Origin: Pseudomonas putida
Lineage (GTDB): Bacteria > Pseudomonadota > Gammaproteobacteria > Pseudomonadales > Pseudomonadaceae
Reading direction: 5' to 3'
Assembly (NCBI RefSeq): GCF_001636055.1
Contig: NZ_CP011789.1
Location: 5,146,001 to 5,210,000 of the forward strand
DNA length: 64,000 bases
How positions within the stretch are numbered: the stretch's first letter is position 1; the number at the start of each line of letters is the position of its first letter. Both the position numbers and the translations under genes were made by a program. Under the pieces are notes generated by a model. It saw only the letters and a program-made list of their open reading frames with translations. It made no database searches and was not told the DNA's origin. Of this stretch, positions 32,147 through 41,086 are shown in pieces.

Positions 32147-33601
32147 ATGATCCCGGTAATTCTTTCTGGTGGTAGCGGTTCGCGTCTGTGGCCTCTGTCG
32201 CGCAAGCAGTTCCCCAAGCAGTTCCTGGCGTTGACCGGCGAACACACCCTGTTCCAGCAGACCCTCCAGCGCCTGGTGTTCGAGGGCATGGATACCCCCA
32301 TCGTGGTCTGCAACAAGGACCACAAGTTCATCGTCCAGGAGCAGTTGGCGGGCCTGAAGCTCGAAACCCAGGCCATTCTCATGGAGCCCTTCGGGCGCAA
32401 CACCGCGCCAGCGGTGGCAATGGCCGCCATGAAACTGGTCAACGAGGGCCGCGACGAGCTGATGCTGGTGCTGCCCGCCGACCACGTGATCGAGGACCAG
32501 AAAGCCCTGCAACGCGCCCTGGCCCTGGCCACCGTGGCGGCCGAGCGCGGCGAGATGGTGCTGTTCGGCGTGCCGGCGACCAAACCCGAGACCGGCTACG
32601 GCTACATCCGCTCCAGCCAGGACGCCCTGCTGCCAGAGGGTGTGGCGCGGGTCGCGCAGTTCGTCGAAAAGCCCGATGAGAAACGCGCCAACGAGTTCGT
32701 CCGCGCTGGCGGTTACTTCTGGAACAGCGGCATGTTCCTGTTCCGCGCCAGCCGCTTCCTCGAAGAGCTGAAAAAGCACGACCCGGACATCTACGACACC
32801 TGCCTGCTGGCCCTGGAGCGCAGCGACGAAGAGGCCGACGTGCTGAGCATCGACGAAGCCACCTTCGCCTGCTGCCCGGACAACTCCATCGACTACGCGG
32901 TGATGGAAAAGACCCAGCGCGCCTGCGTGGTGCAGTTGTCGGCCGGCTGGAGCGACGTGGGCTGCTGGTCGTCGCTGTGGGATGTGCACGAGAAGGACGA
33001 CAACGGCAACGTCACCAAGGGCGATGTGGTGGTGCAGGACAGCCACAACTGCATGATCCACGGTAACGGCAAGCTGGTATCGGTGATCGGCCTTGAGAAC
33101 ATCGTCGTGGTCGAGACCAAGGACGCAATGATGATTGCCCACAAGGACAAGGTCCAGGGCGTCAAGCAACTGGTCAACACCCTCGACCAGCAAGGCCGCA
33201 GCGAGACCCAGAACCACCTCGAGGTGTACCGTCCGTGGGGCTCCTACGACTCGGTGGACATGGGTGGACGCTTCCAGGTCAAGCACATCACCGTCAAACC
33301 AGGCGCCAGCCTGTCGCTGCAGATGCACCACCACCGCGCCGAGCACTGGATCGTGGTCAGCGGCACCGCCGAGGTGACCTGCGACGAGAACGTGTTCCTG
33401 CTCACCGAGAACCAGTCGACCTACATCCCGATTGCCTCGGTGCACCGCCTGCGCAATCCGGGCAAGATCCCGCTGGAGATCATCGAAGTGCAGTCCGGGA
33501 GCTACCTGGGCGAGGATGATATCGAGCGCTTCGAGGATGTGTACGGGCGTACTTCCACGCCGGTGGAGCGTGGGGTTTCGGTGAAGACCATCGCGCAGTA
33601 A
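32147..33601 (+). CDS. algA: Mannose-1-phosphate guanylyltransferase / mannose-6-phosphate isomerase AlgA
   Basis: A bifunctional cytoplasmic enzyme of 484 residues that isomerises fructose-6-phosphate to mannose-6-phosphate and makes GDP-mannose from mannose-1-phosphate and GTP. The N-terminal nucleotidyltransferase motif LSGGSGSRLWPLSRKQFPKQ and FVEKP, and the C-terminal type II isomerase cupin with QMHHHRAEHW, are all present. Two adjacent ATGs occur; the second (32147) gives the family start MIPVILSGG and a 7-base spacing from GGAG, so it is preferred. The intermediate step (AlgC) is encoded elsewhere. Last gene of the operon. Confidence 0.97.
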   Translation: MIPVILSGGSGSRLWPLSRKQFPKQFLALTGEHTLFQQTLQRLVFEGMDTPIVVCNKDHKFIVQEQLAGLKLETQAILMEPFGRNTAPAVAMAAMKLVNEGRDELMLVLPADHVIEDQKALQRALALATVAAERGEMVLFGVPATKPETGYGYIRSSQDALLPEGVARVAQFVEKPDEKRANEFVRAGGYFWNSGMFLFRASRFLEELKKHDPDIYDTCLLALERSDEEADVLSIDEATFACCPDNSIDYAVMEKTQRACVVQLSAGWSDVGCWSSLWDVHEKDDNGNVTKGDVVVQDSHNCMIHGNGKLVSVIGLENIVVVETKDAMMIAHKDKVQGVKQLVNTLDQQGRSETQNHLEVYRPWGSYDSVDMGGRFQVKHITVKPGASLSLQMHHHRAEHWIVVSGTAEVTCDENVFLLTENQSTYIPIASVHRLRNPGKIPLEIIEVQSGSYLGEDDIERFEDVYGRTSTPVERGVSVKTIAQ

Positions 33602-33613
33602 CGGCAGCGCTTT

Positions 33614-33674
33614 CATCGCGGAACAAGTCGCAGCGGCGGTTCGCCGCTGCGACGTGTTCCGCGATGGCGTTTTT
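33614..33674 (+). terminator. Terminator of the alginate operon
   Basis: CATCGCGGAACA and GTGTTCCGCGATG enclose GTCGCAGCGGCG-GTTC-GCCGCTGCGAC, a stem of more than 20 bp with a single mismatch, followed by TTTTT at 33670-33674. It begins 13 bases after the algA stop and is the best intrinsic terminator in the window. Confidence 0.9.
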
Positions 33675-33733
33675 GAGCCATGCGTCATTTCCCGCTACGA
33701 TGATCGAACCGCCCAACCAAGGCCTGCACCCTC

Positions 33734-34198
33734 ATGATCATCGGCGCCTTTCTCATCCTCACCTGGCTGGTCCTGCTGCTGCGCTACCCGGCCAAGGCCC
33801 TGCCGATTTCCATGGCCGCCGTGTGCGGCCTGGGTCTGGTTGCGTTGTTCGTGGTCTGGCAGGACAGCCGCGAAGCCTCGCAACTGGCCCGTCTCGATCT
33901 GCGCCTGAGTTATGCGCCCGATCAATGCCCCGCCGACCGCGCCCTGCAAGTACGAATGAAGAACGGCAACAAGGTGCCGCTCACCGAGCTGCGCTGGCGG
34001 GTTGCCGCCTACACCCCGGGCGATACGGTCAACCTTGCCGAAAACACCTATGCCGCGCCGCGCTATCGTGGGCCCGGTGAGCTGCAGCCGGGTGCCGAAT
34101 GGACAGACTGCCTGCCATTGCCACCGCTGCGCTCTGGCTATCGTGCGCAGACCCTGGAGTTTCGTGCCGAGCACCTGCAGGGTACATTTGCCAATTGA
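33734..34198 (+). CDS. Small membrane-anchored protein of unknown function
   Basis: A 154-residue protein. Residues 1-17 and about 24-41 are hydrophobic and form one hairpin or two membrane helices; the remainder is a soluble domain with two cysteines (Cys58 in APDQCPAD and Cys129 in WTDCLP) that could form a disulfide if it is periplasmic. The ATG at 33734 has no strong ribosome site, but the protein begins directly with its membrane segment. I do not recognise the family; similar short proteins next to algA occur in P. putida-type genomes as far as I recall. It follows the alginate terminator, so it is probably not part of the operon. Confidence 0.75.
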   Translation: MIIGAFLILTWLVLLLRYPAKALPISMAAVCGLGLVALFVVWQDSREASQLARLDLRLSYAPDQCPADRALQVRMKNGNKVPLTELRWRVAAYTPGDTVNLAENTYAAPRYRGPGELQPGAEWTDCLPLPPLRSGYRAQTLEFRAEHLQGTFAN

Positions 34199-34219
34199 CC
34201 GGGCGACCGCGTCGAGCTT

Positions 34220-34239
34220 TTCGCGGGCTTGCCCGCGAA
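34220..34239. repeat. REP half-element hairpin
   Basis: TTCGCGGGC-TT-GCCCGCGAA, a 9-bp perfect stem with a 2-base loop, lies 22 bases after the preceding gene and before the SDR gene. It is the core of the local REP sequence on its own. Confidence 0.65.
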
Positions 34240-34287
34240 GAGGCCGGTGCAGACGCTGTACATCTCACCTGACAGCAGACCCTGACC

Positions 34288-35100
34288 ATGCCCACCGTTC
34301 TTATCACCGGTTGTTCCAGCGGCATCGGCCGCGCCCTGGCCGATACCTTCCGCGATGCCGGCCACCAGGTCTGGGCCACCGCCCGCAAGCCTGAAGATGT
34401 CGAGCGCCTCGCCGCCGCTGGCTTCAGCGCCCGGCAGTTGGACGTCAACGACCCGCAGGCCCTGACACTGCTGGCCGAGCAGTTGCCAGAACTCGACATC
34501 CTGATCAACAACGCCGGCTACGGCGCCATGGGCCCGCTGCTCGACGGCGGCGTCGAAGCCCTGCAGCGCCAGTTCGAAACCAATGTCTTCTCGCTGGTCG
34601 GCGTAACCCGCGCCCTGTTCCCGCTGCTGCGCCGCTCCAAAGGCCTGGTGGTGAACATCGGCAGCGTGTCCGGAGTCCTGGTCACGCCCTTCGCCGGGGC
34701 CTACTGTGCCTCGAAGGCCGCCGTGCATGCGCTGAGCGACGCCCTGCGCCTGGAGCTGGCACCGTTCGGGATCCGGGTGATGGAAGTGCAGCCCGGGGCG
34801 ATCGCTTCGCAGTTCGCCAGCAATGCACAGCACGAAGCCGAGCAGGTACTGGTAGCGGATTCGCCGTGGTGGCCGTTGCGCGAGCAGGTGCAGGCCAGGG
34901 CTCGCGCCTCGCAGGACAGGCCGACCCCAGCGGCGACCTTTGCCCAGGGATTGCTGGCAGCCACACGCAAGACGCCGACACCGGCGCTGGTGAGGCTGGG
35001 CAATGGCAGCACCGCCTTGCCGTTGATGGCACGGCTGCTGCCGCAGCGGTTGCTGGACAAGGTGTTGCGCAAGCGCTTCGGGTTGTTGCGGCCGCTTTGA
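34288..35100 (+). CDS. SDR family NAD(P)-dependent oxidoreductase
   Basis: A 270-residue classical short-chain dehydrogenase/reductase. It shows the cofactor motif TGCSSGIG (residues 7-14), NNAGYG, the catalytic serine in NIGSVSG, and YCASK with the Tyr/Lys pair. The start MPTVLITGCSSGIG is the normal position for the beta-1 strand. Members of this subfamily are often annotated as generic SDR or retinol-dehydrogenase-like, and the substrate cannot be read from the sequence. It stands as a single gene, convergent with the efflux operon downstream, with a REP pair between. Confidence 0.9.
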   Translation: MPTVLITGCSSGIGRALADTFRDAGHQVWATARKPEDVERLAAAGFSARQLDVNDPQALTLLAEQLPELDILINNAGYGAMGPLLDGGVEALQRQFETNVFSLVGVTRALFPLLRRSKGLVVNIGSVSGVLVTPFAGAYCASKAAVHALSDALRLELAPFGIRVMEVQPGAIASQFASNAQHEAEQVLVADSPWWPLREQVQARARASQDRPTPAATFAQGLLAATRKTPTPALVRLGNGSTALPLMARLLPQRLLDKVLRKRFGLLRPL

Positions 35101-35107
35101 AGCGGTA

Positions 35108-35195
35108 GTGGACTCTTCGCGGGCAAGCCCGCTCCCACAAGTACAGAATCGGTGCTGTCCATCCTGTGGGGGGGGCTCGCCCGCGAAGAATCCAC
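35108..35195. repeat. REP pair between convergent SDR and efflux genes
   Basis: GTGGACTCTTCGCGGGCAAG with GCTCCCACA (35108-35139) and the imperfect inverse TGTGGGGGGGGCTCGCCCGC with GAAGAATCCAC (35166-35195). The second copy has a run of eight G. Confidence 0.8.
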
Positions 35196-35203
35196 CACCC
35201 ATC

Positions 35204-36652
35204 TCAAACCTTGTCGAACGCCTGCCAGCCGCCCCCAAGCGCCTTGTACAGCCCCACCAGCGCCTGCGATACGGCCGCCGAGCTGTCGATCCACTGCTCT
35301 TGGCTGGCCAACAGTGCCGACTGCACGGTCAGCACGTTGAGAAAGTCCACCGCCCCTTCCACGTACTGCCGCTGCGCCGTTTCCAGGGCAATGCGGTTCT
35401 GCCGCACCGCCTCGGCCAAATGGTCACGGCGCAGTTGGCTGGCGTTGTACAAGCGCAGCACATCGTCGATCTCGTGCCAGGCACCCAGCACCACCTTGCG
35501 GTAGTTCAGCGCCGCCTCCTGCTGCTGCGCCTCACGCAACTGGAGCGTGCCTTTCAGGCGGCCGCCTTCGAAGATCGGCAACGACAACTGCGGCCCGAAG
35601 GCGAAGCGCCGCGAATCCCAGTTGCCGAAATCAGCCAGCTGCATCGATTGGAAGCCGGCACTCCCGGACAAGCGGATGCTGGGATAGAAATCCGCCTTGG
35701 CCACGCCGATGCTCGCGGTGGCGGCATGCAGGCGGGCTTCTGCCTGGCGGATATCCGGGCGGCGCTCGGCCAGTTGCGAAGGCACGCCGATGGCGAACTT
35801 CTGCTCCGGCGCCGGCAACGCGCCAGCGTCCAGCAACGTGGTCTGCAGGCTGCGCGGCGGCTCGGCCGCCAGCAGGCTCAGGGCATTGATCAGGTCATCG
35901 CGACGCGCCTGCAAGGTTGGCAGGCGCGCTTCGATGGACGCCACCTGGGCATTGGCCTGGGCCACGTCGAGGCGAGTGGCGACACCCTCGGCCTGGCGGT
36001 CCTCGGACAGCTTCAGGCTGTGTCGGGCAACCTTCAGGTTATCCTCGGTGACCTGCAGGGTATGCTGCACCGCGCGCAACTGGATGTAGTCACCCGCAGT
36101 CTCGGCGAGCAGCGCCAGCAGCACGCCATTGCGGTCATTCTCGGCCACCTCGACACTGGCATCGGCCGCCTCGACCTGGCGCCGTACCCGCCCCCAGAAG
36201 TCCAGCTCCCAACCCGCTACAAGATCGCCCTGCCACAAGTTGAAGGCCGACTTGCCCGCCTTGCCAGACGGGTCGCTCAGCCCTTCGGCGCTGTTGCGCG
36301 CACGGCTGTAGCCAGCGTTGACATCCACCGACGGCAGCTCGTCGGCTGCGACGGTACTGCGCAGCGCCCGGCTCTGCAGCAGGCGTGCGCTGGCGATCTG
36401 CAGATCGAGGTTGCGCGCCGCGACCTGCTCGATCAGCGCACTCAGGCGCGGGTCATGAAAGCTGTCCCACCAGCGCAGTTGCAGCGGCTCTGCCACAGGC
36501 TGGCTCGCCGCCTGCTCGCCCTCCAGGGCGTTCCACTGCTGCGGGGCCTGGCTGTCGGGGCGCTGGAAATCCGGGCCGAGGGTGCAGCCGGCCAACAGCG
36601 CGGCGAGCAGCACTGTGGAAGCGGCTGCCGCAATCGCTGGATGGGCTTTCAT
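35204..36652 (-). CDS. Efflux outer-membrane lipoprotein (NodT/OprM family)
   Basis: A 482-residue TolC-like outer-membrane factor. A signal peptide with the lipobox LAGC puts the lipidated cysteine near residue 23, and the mature protein has the duplicated OEP architecture (PF02321-type repeats) with the conserved GPDFQRP opening and long helical segments. It overlaps the membrane-fusion gene by 4 bases (ATGA), so with the HlyD and DHA2 genes upstream it forms a complete tripartite exporter. The substrate is unknown. It is the last gene of the operon. Confidence 0.92.
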   Translation of the reverse strand: MKAHPAIAAAASTVLLAALLAGCTLGPDFQRPDSQAPQQWNALEGEQAASQPVAEPLQLRWWDSFHDPRLSALIEQVAARNLDLQIASARLLQSRALRSTVAADELPSVDVNAGYSRARNSAEGLSDPSGKAGKSAFNLWQGDLVAGWELDFWGRVRRQVEAADASVEVAENDRNGVLLALLAETAGDYIQLRAVQHTLQVTEDNLKVARHSLKLSEDRQAEGVATRLDVAQANAQVASIEARLPTLQARRDDLINALSLLAAEPPRSLQTTLLDAGALPAPEQKFAIGVPSQLAERRPDIRQAEARLHAATASIGVAKADFYPSIRLSGSAGFQSMQLADFGNWDSRRFAFGPQLSLPIFEGGRLKGTLQLREAQQQEAALNYRKVVLGAWHEIDDVLRLYNASQLRRDHLAEAVRQNRIALETAQRQYVEGAVDFLNVLTVQSALLASQEQWIDSSAAVSQALVGLYKALGGGWQAFDKV

Positions 36653-37710
36653 CGCGCAGTCACCTCTTTGCCAGCCAGGGTGTCGCCCTGGGTATCGATG
36701 GTCGCCTCCACCGACATGCCCACACGAAGACGCTCGAGCAAAGGCTGCCCATCATCGAAGACGATCCTCACCGGAATCCGCTGCACCACCTTGGTGAAGT
36801 TGCCGGTCGCGTTGTCCGGCTTCACCGCGGCGAAGGTGACGCCGGTGGCCGGCGCGATGCTCTCGACATGCCCGTGCAGGGTCTCGCCGGAGAAGGTATC
36901 GACACTGATGCGCACCGGCTGGCCGGGCTGCACATGGGTCAGTTGGGTTTCCTGGAAGTTGCCGACCACATAGGCCTGTTGCAGTGGCACCACCGACAGC
37001 AGCCGCGCGCCTGGATTGACGTAGGCGCCAACACGCAGCGCGCGTTCGCCGACCATGCCGTCCACCGGCGCGGTGATGCGGGTGTAGGAGAGGTCCAGCT
37101 CGGCTTTTTCCACGCCGGCTTCGGCGCGCTTGAGTTGGCCATCGGCACTGGCGACCTGGGCTTGGAGGATGTCCACCTGCTTGCGCGTGGCCACCAGTGC
37201 CGCCTGGGTGTTGGCCAGCCGCGCGCGGGCCTGGTCGACGCGGCTGCGCGCCTGCTGGGCGTTCTGCACAGTGCCGGCGCCCTGCTCGGCCAGGCGGCTG
37301 TAGCGCGTCACTTCATGGTCGGCGAAACCGGCCTCGGCCTGCGCCGCCTTCACTGCGGCCTCGGCCTGGGCGATCAGCGCCGCCTGGCGCTCGAGGGTGG
37401 CGCGGGCATCGATGGCCTGCGCCTTGGCCACCAGCAGTTGGGCCTGGGCGGCATCCAGTGCGGCCTGGTAGTCGCGGGCGTCGATGGTCGCCAGCAACTG
37501 GCCGGCCTTGACCTGCTGGTTGTCCTCGACCAGCACCTGCTTGATGAAGCCTGCTACCTTCGGCGCGACCACGGTGTAGTCGGCGGTGACGTAGGCGTCG
37601 TTGGTGCTCTGGCGGTGGTCGCTGCCGAACATCCAGGGGCCGACGATGGCGGCGAGGACGGCCACGGCGAGTACCGAGCCGATGAAAACTGTCTTGCGTG
37701 CTTGGGTCAT
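36649..37710 (-). CDS. HlyD/EmrA-type membrane fusion protein
   Basis: A 353-residue periplasmic adaptor with one N-terminal membrane helix (about 8-27). The STNDAYVTADYT segment and the following VAPKVAGFIKQVLV lipoyl half-motif are typical of EmrA. A long alanine/glutamine-rich coiled-coil hairpin (about 85-190) is followed by the second lipoyl half and a beta-barrel domain. It links the DHA2 pump to the NodT channel. It starts 23 bases after the MFS gene stops and is translationally coupled to the outer-membrane gene. Confidence 0.92.
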   Translation of the reverse strand: MTQARKTVFIGSVLAVAVLAAIVGPWMFGSDHRQSTNDAYVTADYTVVAPKVAGFIKQVLVEDNQQVKAGQLLATIDARDYQAALDAAQAQLLVAKAQAIDARATLERQAALIAQAEAAVKAAQAEAGFADHEVTRYSRLAEQGAGTVQNAQQARSRVDQARARLANTQAALVATRKQVDILQAQVASADGQLKRAEAGVEKAELDLSYTRITAPVDGMVGERALRVGAYVNPGARLLSVVPLQQAYVVGNFQETQLTHVQPGQPVRISVDTFSGETLHGHVESIAPATGVTFAAVKPDNATGNFTKVVQRIPVRIVFDDGQPLLERLRVGMSVEATIDTQGDTLAGKEVTAR

Positions 37711-37733
37711 GTCATTTGTCTCGAACTACAGGG

Positions 37734-39275
37734 TCAGGCCACCGCACGGGGCGGATAGACCCGGGTAGGCACAAAGGGAATCAGGCAGATCAGGGCCACG
37801 GCGATGCAGGCCATCACCAGGTAAAGGTCGGCCGAGGTCAGTACCAGGGCCTGTTCGTGAAGGCGCCTGGCCAGGTTCGCCGCGCCATCGTCCAGCAGTG
37901 GCGCATTGCCCAGGCTGTCGACCAGATGGTTGGAATGAAAATGCCTGCGCAGGGTGCCCAGGGCATCGAGCAGGCCGGTGGCGATCACTGCCGCCAGGCC
38001 CTTCACGGTGTTGAACCAGGCGGACGCGAACGGGCCTTCCTGCGGGGTCATGCCGTTGGTCGAAAGCATCAGCAGTGGCAGCACCGCCATCGGCTGGCCG
38101 AACACCTGCAACAGGTAGTACGGGTAGAAATCACCGCGGATCCATTCGCTGGTGAGCAGGCTGCTGCCCACGCACGAGGCCGCCAGCATCGCCAGCCCGC
38201 TCGCCAGTACCCAGCGGCAGTCCACCGCGCGGATATTGCACAGCGCTGCGGTGAGCGGCAGCGCGATCAGTTGCGGCATGGCCACCAGCATCATCAGCGG
38301 GCTGGTCTGCGCCGGACGATACCCCTGGATCTGCGCCAGGTACGCCGAAGGAATGCTACCTACGCCGGAAAGTACGACCAGCACGCCGGCCAAGGTCACC
38401 AGGGCGAAGCTCAGGTTGCGCCGCGACAGCATGCGCAACTGGAAGAACGGCAAGGGCTCGGACCATTCGTTGTACATGAACAGCACCAGCAACAGCAGGC
38501 CACCGCCCAGCAGCCAGCAGATCAAGGGCGAATCGAACCAGCCCCAACGATCGCCCAGCGACAGGCCCAGCACGATACTGCTGATGGCCGGCAACCCCAG
38601 CAGCACGCCACGCCAGTCGAACTGCCGGAAGCGCTCCAGGCGCAGCGGGTCCTCCGGCAGGCCCCAACCGACGCAGAAGATCGCCAGTGCCGAGGGCAGG
38701 ATGATCTGCCAGAACGTCCACTGCCAGCCGACATATTCGGTCCACAGGCCCGCCAGTGGCGTGCCGAGGTTGGGCCCGAACGTGGCAGTCAGGGCGTAGC
38801 AGGCCAGGCCATAGACCTTGATGTTCGGCGGCAGGAAGCGCAGCGCCACGCTCATCAGCATCGGCGGCAATGCCCCCGAGGCAAAGCCCTGGAGCACCCG
38901 CAGCAGCATCAGGCTATGCAGGTTGGGGGCCAAGGGCTGGACCAGGCCCAGCACGGCGAACAGGCCAATGGCTGTCATGGTGAAGCGGCGCAGCGAGAAG
39001 GTGGTGGCCAGCCAAGGTGCGAAGGCCATGGCCGAAACCGATGCAGCGGCATACACCGCCACCAGCCAGGCGCCCTCGTCGGCGCCGATGCCCATGGCGC
39101 CGCGGATATCGGCCAGGGAAATCTTCGTCACCGCCTCGTTGAGCCCGGCGCAAAGCACCGCAAGCAACACACCGAACAACCCCACCACCACGCGCAGGCC
39201 GAATGGCGTCTGCGCGGGCGCAGCAGCCACCGGGGCGGCAGCGAGTGCAGCGGCGGGTGCGCTCAGGGAACTCAT
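37734..39275 (-). CDS. DHA2-family MFS multidrug exporter (EmrB type)
   Basis: A 513-residue, about 14-helix major facilitator transporter of the DHA2 family. The N terminus is an alanine/proline-rich tail (residues 1-27) before the first helix. The segment ADEGAWLVAVYAAASVSAM corresponds to the helix-2 region conserved in EmrB, and the helix-5 area contains the SGALPPMLMS stretch. It is first in a three-gene operon with an EmrA-like adaptor and a NodT channel. The LysR gene upstream on the same strand is a likely regulator. No drug can be named from the sequence. Confidence 0.92.
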   Translation of the reverse strand: MSSLSAPAAALAAAPVAAAPAQTPFGLRVVVGLFGVLLAVLCAGLNEAVTKISLADIRGAMGIGADEGAWLVAVYAAASVSAMAFAPWLATTFSLRRFTMTAIGLFAVLGLVQPLAPNLHSLMLLRVLQGFASGALPPMLMSVALRFLPPNIKVYGLACYALTATFGPNLGTPLAGLWTEYVGWQWTFWQIILPSALAIFCVGWGLPEDPLRLERFRQFDWRGVLLGLPAISSIVLGLSLGDRWGWFDSPLICWLLGGGLLLLVLFMYNEWSEPLPFFQLRMLSRRNLSFALVTLAGVLVVLSGVGSIPSAYLAQIQGYRPAQTSPLMMLVAMPQLIALPLTAALCNIRAVDCRWVLASGLAMLAASCVGSSLLTSEWIRGDFYPYYLLQVFGQPMAVLPLLMLSTNGMTPQEGPFASAWFNTVKGLAAVIATGLLDALGTLRRHFHSNHLVDSLGNAPLLDDGAANLARRLHEQALVLTSADLYLVMACIAVALICLIPFVPTRVYPPRAVA

Positions 39276-39397
39276 TTCTAGACATCTCCAGCAACATTTT
39301 TCAGCTGTGGGAAGTCTAGGGGTGGGGAATGCTTACGAAAACTGACTTGTTGGCAGTTTTATATTGCGCCAGACGCAATCCGCTTTCGGTGGTGGCC

Positions 39398-39424
39398 TTT
39401 TCGCGGGCAAGCCCGCTCCTACAG
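39398..39424. repeat. Single REP copy between LysR and efflux operon
   Basis: TTTTCGCGGGCAAGCCCGCT followed by CCTACAG, one copy of the local REP, lies between the LysR stop (39457) and the DHA2 gene start. Nothing else is seen in this 181-base gap. Confidence 0.8.
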
Positions 39425-39456
39425 GTAAATCATTGCTCTTGAAAACAGTGCAGGTC

Positions 39457-40362
39457 TCAAGGCTCGGCACTGCAACACGCCTTCAGCGTGCGCCGCAGCC
39501 ACCGATGCGCCGGGTCATTGTCGAAGCGTGGATGCCAGGCCTGCATCACCCGCACCTTCTCCAACTCCACCGGAATCTCGAAGGAGCGCAGCGGCAGCCC
39601 GAACTTCAGCACATTGCCGAGGATATTCGCCGGCATCGGCAGGATGAGGTCGGAATCCGGCAGGGAGAACATCGCCGAGTGGAAGCTCGGGGTGATCAGC
39701 GACACTCGCCGCTGCAATTTGTAGTTGCTCAGCTCCACGTCGATCGGCCCATTGGCCCGCCCGCGCCGCGACACGCTGATCTGTGGATAGCGGGCAAAGC
39801 GCTCGGGGGTGATCGGCGCGTCGAAGATCGGATGGTCGTCCCGCGCCAGGCCCACGAAGTGTGTATCGAACAGATGCTGCACCTTGATCTCCGGCCCCAG
39901 TTCGATGCTCGAACTCACCACCAGGTCGATCTGCCCGTGGCGCAGCACGAGGTCGTCATCGCCATGGGCTTCCGGCACGAAACGCAGCACCGTGCGCGGT
40001 GCCTCGGCCAGCATCATGTGCAGCAGGCGCGCGCCATACAGCGCGACGAACAGGTCGTTGGTGCGGATGTTGAAAGCGCGCTCCAGGTTCGGCAGGTCGA
40101 CGTCCTCGCCGCTGTTGAACACCAGCCCGGCCTGCTCGACCAGCGCCCGCACCTGGTCACGCAGGGCCAGCGCGCGGGGTGTCGGCACCAGGCCGCGCCC
40201 GGCGCGCACCAGAATCGGGTCGCCCAGCGCGTCGCGGATGCGCCCCAGTGTGCGGCTCATCGCCGCTGGGCTCAGGTTCATGCGCTGCGCAGCGCCCACC
40301 ACACTGCCCTCGTCGAGCAGGGCATCGAGGGCGACAAGCAGGTTCATGTCCGGGAGTTGCAT
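39457..40362 (-). CDS. LysR-family transcriptional regulator
   Basis: A 301-residue LysR-type regulator: an N-terminal winged helix-turn-helix (about residues 5-62, containing LLDEGSVVGAAQRMNLSPAA) and a two-lobed effector domain. The ATG at 40362 gives the family start MQLPDMNLLVALDALL; the upstream in-frame extension runs through a REP repeat and is not coding. It lies on the same strand and directly upstream of the DHA2 efflux operon, which it may control. No T-N11-A operator was confidently located. Confidence 0.9.
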   Translation of the reverse strand: MQLPDMNLLVALDALLDEGSVVGAAQRMNLSPAAMSRTLGRIRDALGDPILVRAGRGLVPTPRALALRDQVRALVEQAGLVFNSGEDVDLPNLERAFNIRTNDLFVALYGARLLHMMLAEAPRTVLRFVPEAHGDDDLVLRHGQIDLVVSSSIELGPEIKVQHLFDTHFVGLARDDHPIFDAPITPERFARYPQISVSRRGRANGPIDVELSNYKLQRRVSLITPSFHSAMFSLPDSDLILPMPANILGNVLKFGLPLRSFEIPVELEKVRVMQAWHPRFDNDPAHRWLRRTLKACCSAEP

Positions 40363-40480
40363 GGCCGGTTTCCGTGGCGAGTGTGGGAAACGCGATGGTA
40401 GCAGGTCGCACGATTGCGTCTGGTGCAATGACGCCGTGCGTGGGGGGCCATTTATCCAGGTTGGGGGAAGGTTCGAGAAT

Positions 40481-40606
40481 GGTGTCGATCTTTTCGCGGG
40501 CAAGCCCGCTCCCACAAGGATTTAGCTGGCTGTCAAATTTGAACCTGACAGTTGCTCTCACATGGCAACCAGTGGGAGCGGGCTTGCCCGCGAAAAGATC
40601 GACACC
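40481..40606. repeat. REP pair with 35-bp perfect arms
   Basis: Arms 40481-40515 and 40572-40606 are exact inverted copies that include GGTGTCGATCTTTTCGCGGG and its complement. The 56-base spacer itself has a CTGTCA/TGACAG pairing. It lies between the divergent LysR and universal stress genes, so the LysR promoter must lie within or beside it. Confidence 0.92.
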
Positions 40607-40636
40607 GCTCACCCGCCCTGACACAAGGCCCCGCCA

Positions 40637-41083
40637 ATGCCCATCCTCATCGCCATCGACGCCTCCCCCGCCAGCGCCCCCCTGATCGACCTCGCCCGCC
40701 GCTACTGCCGCCCCGGCGAACATCCATTGCAGGTACTGCTGGCCATCGACCCGACCTTCGCCGTGCACGAGCGCCCGGCGTCCTATACCGAGCAGGAACT
40801 GGAGGAATACCCCGCCGCCTGCGAGGAGCAGCAACTGGCCGAACGCGCCCTGCAACAAGCCGTGGCCACGCTGCGCGAAGCGGGTTTCCAATGCCAGGGT
40901 TGCATGGTCGCTGCGCAACCGGTCGAGGCCATCGTCGACAAGACCCGGGAACTCGGCTGCGAGCTGATCATCATGGGCCACCGGCACCTGTCGCGCCTCG
41001 GCAGGCTGCTGGACCCGTCGATCAGCAGCAAGGTGATCGACCGGGTACAGGTACCAGTGCTGGTCTGCCCGGCAGGCGAGTGA
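40637..41083 (+). CDS. Universal stress protein (UspA family)
   Basis: A 148-residue single-domain Usp protein. It opens with MPILIAIDASPASAPLIDLA and has the C-terminal ELIIMGHRHLSRLGRLLDPS segment, a variant of the G-2X-G-9X-G(S/T) nucleotide-binding motif with some of the glycines shifted, so ATP binding is uncertain. It is a single gene, convergent with the FUSC efflux operon only 3 bases downstream, so the two transcripts must overlap at their 3' ends. Confidence 0.9.
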   Translation: MPILIAIDASPASAPLIDLARRYCRPGEHPLQVLLAIDPTFAVHERPASYTEQELEEYPAACEEQQLAERALQQAVATLREAGFQCQGCMVAAQPVEAIVDKTRELGCELIIMGHRHLSRLGRLLDPSISSKVIDRVQVPVLVCPAGE

Positions 41084-41086
41084 CCC

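Noticed and set aside
34220..34239. Intrinsic terminator between the small membrane protein and the SDR gene
   Set aside because: The stem has a 2-base loop and no T tract, and its sequence is the REP core, so it is listed as a repeat.
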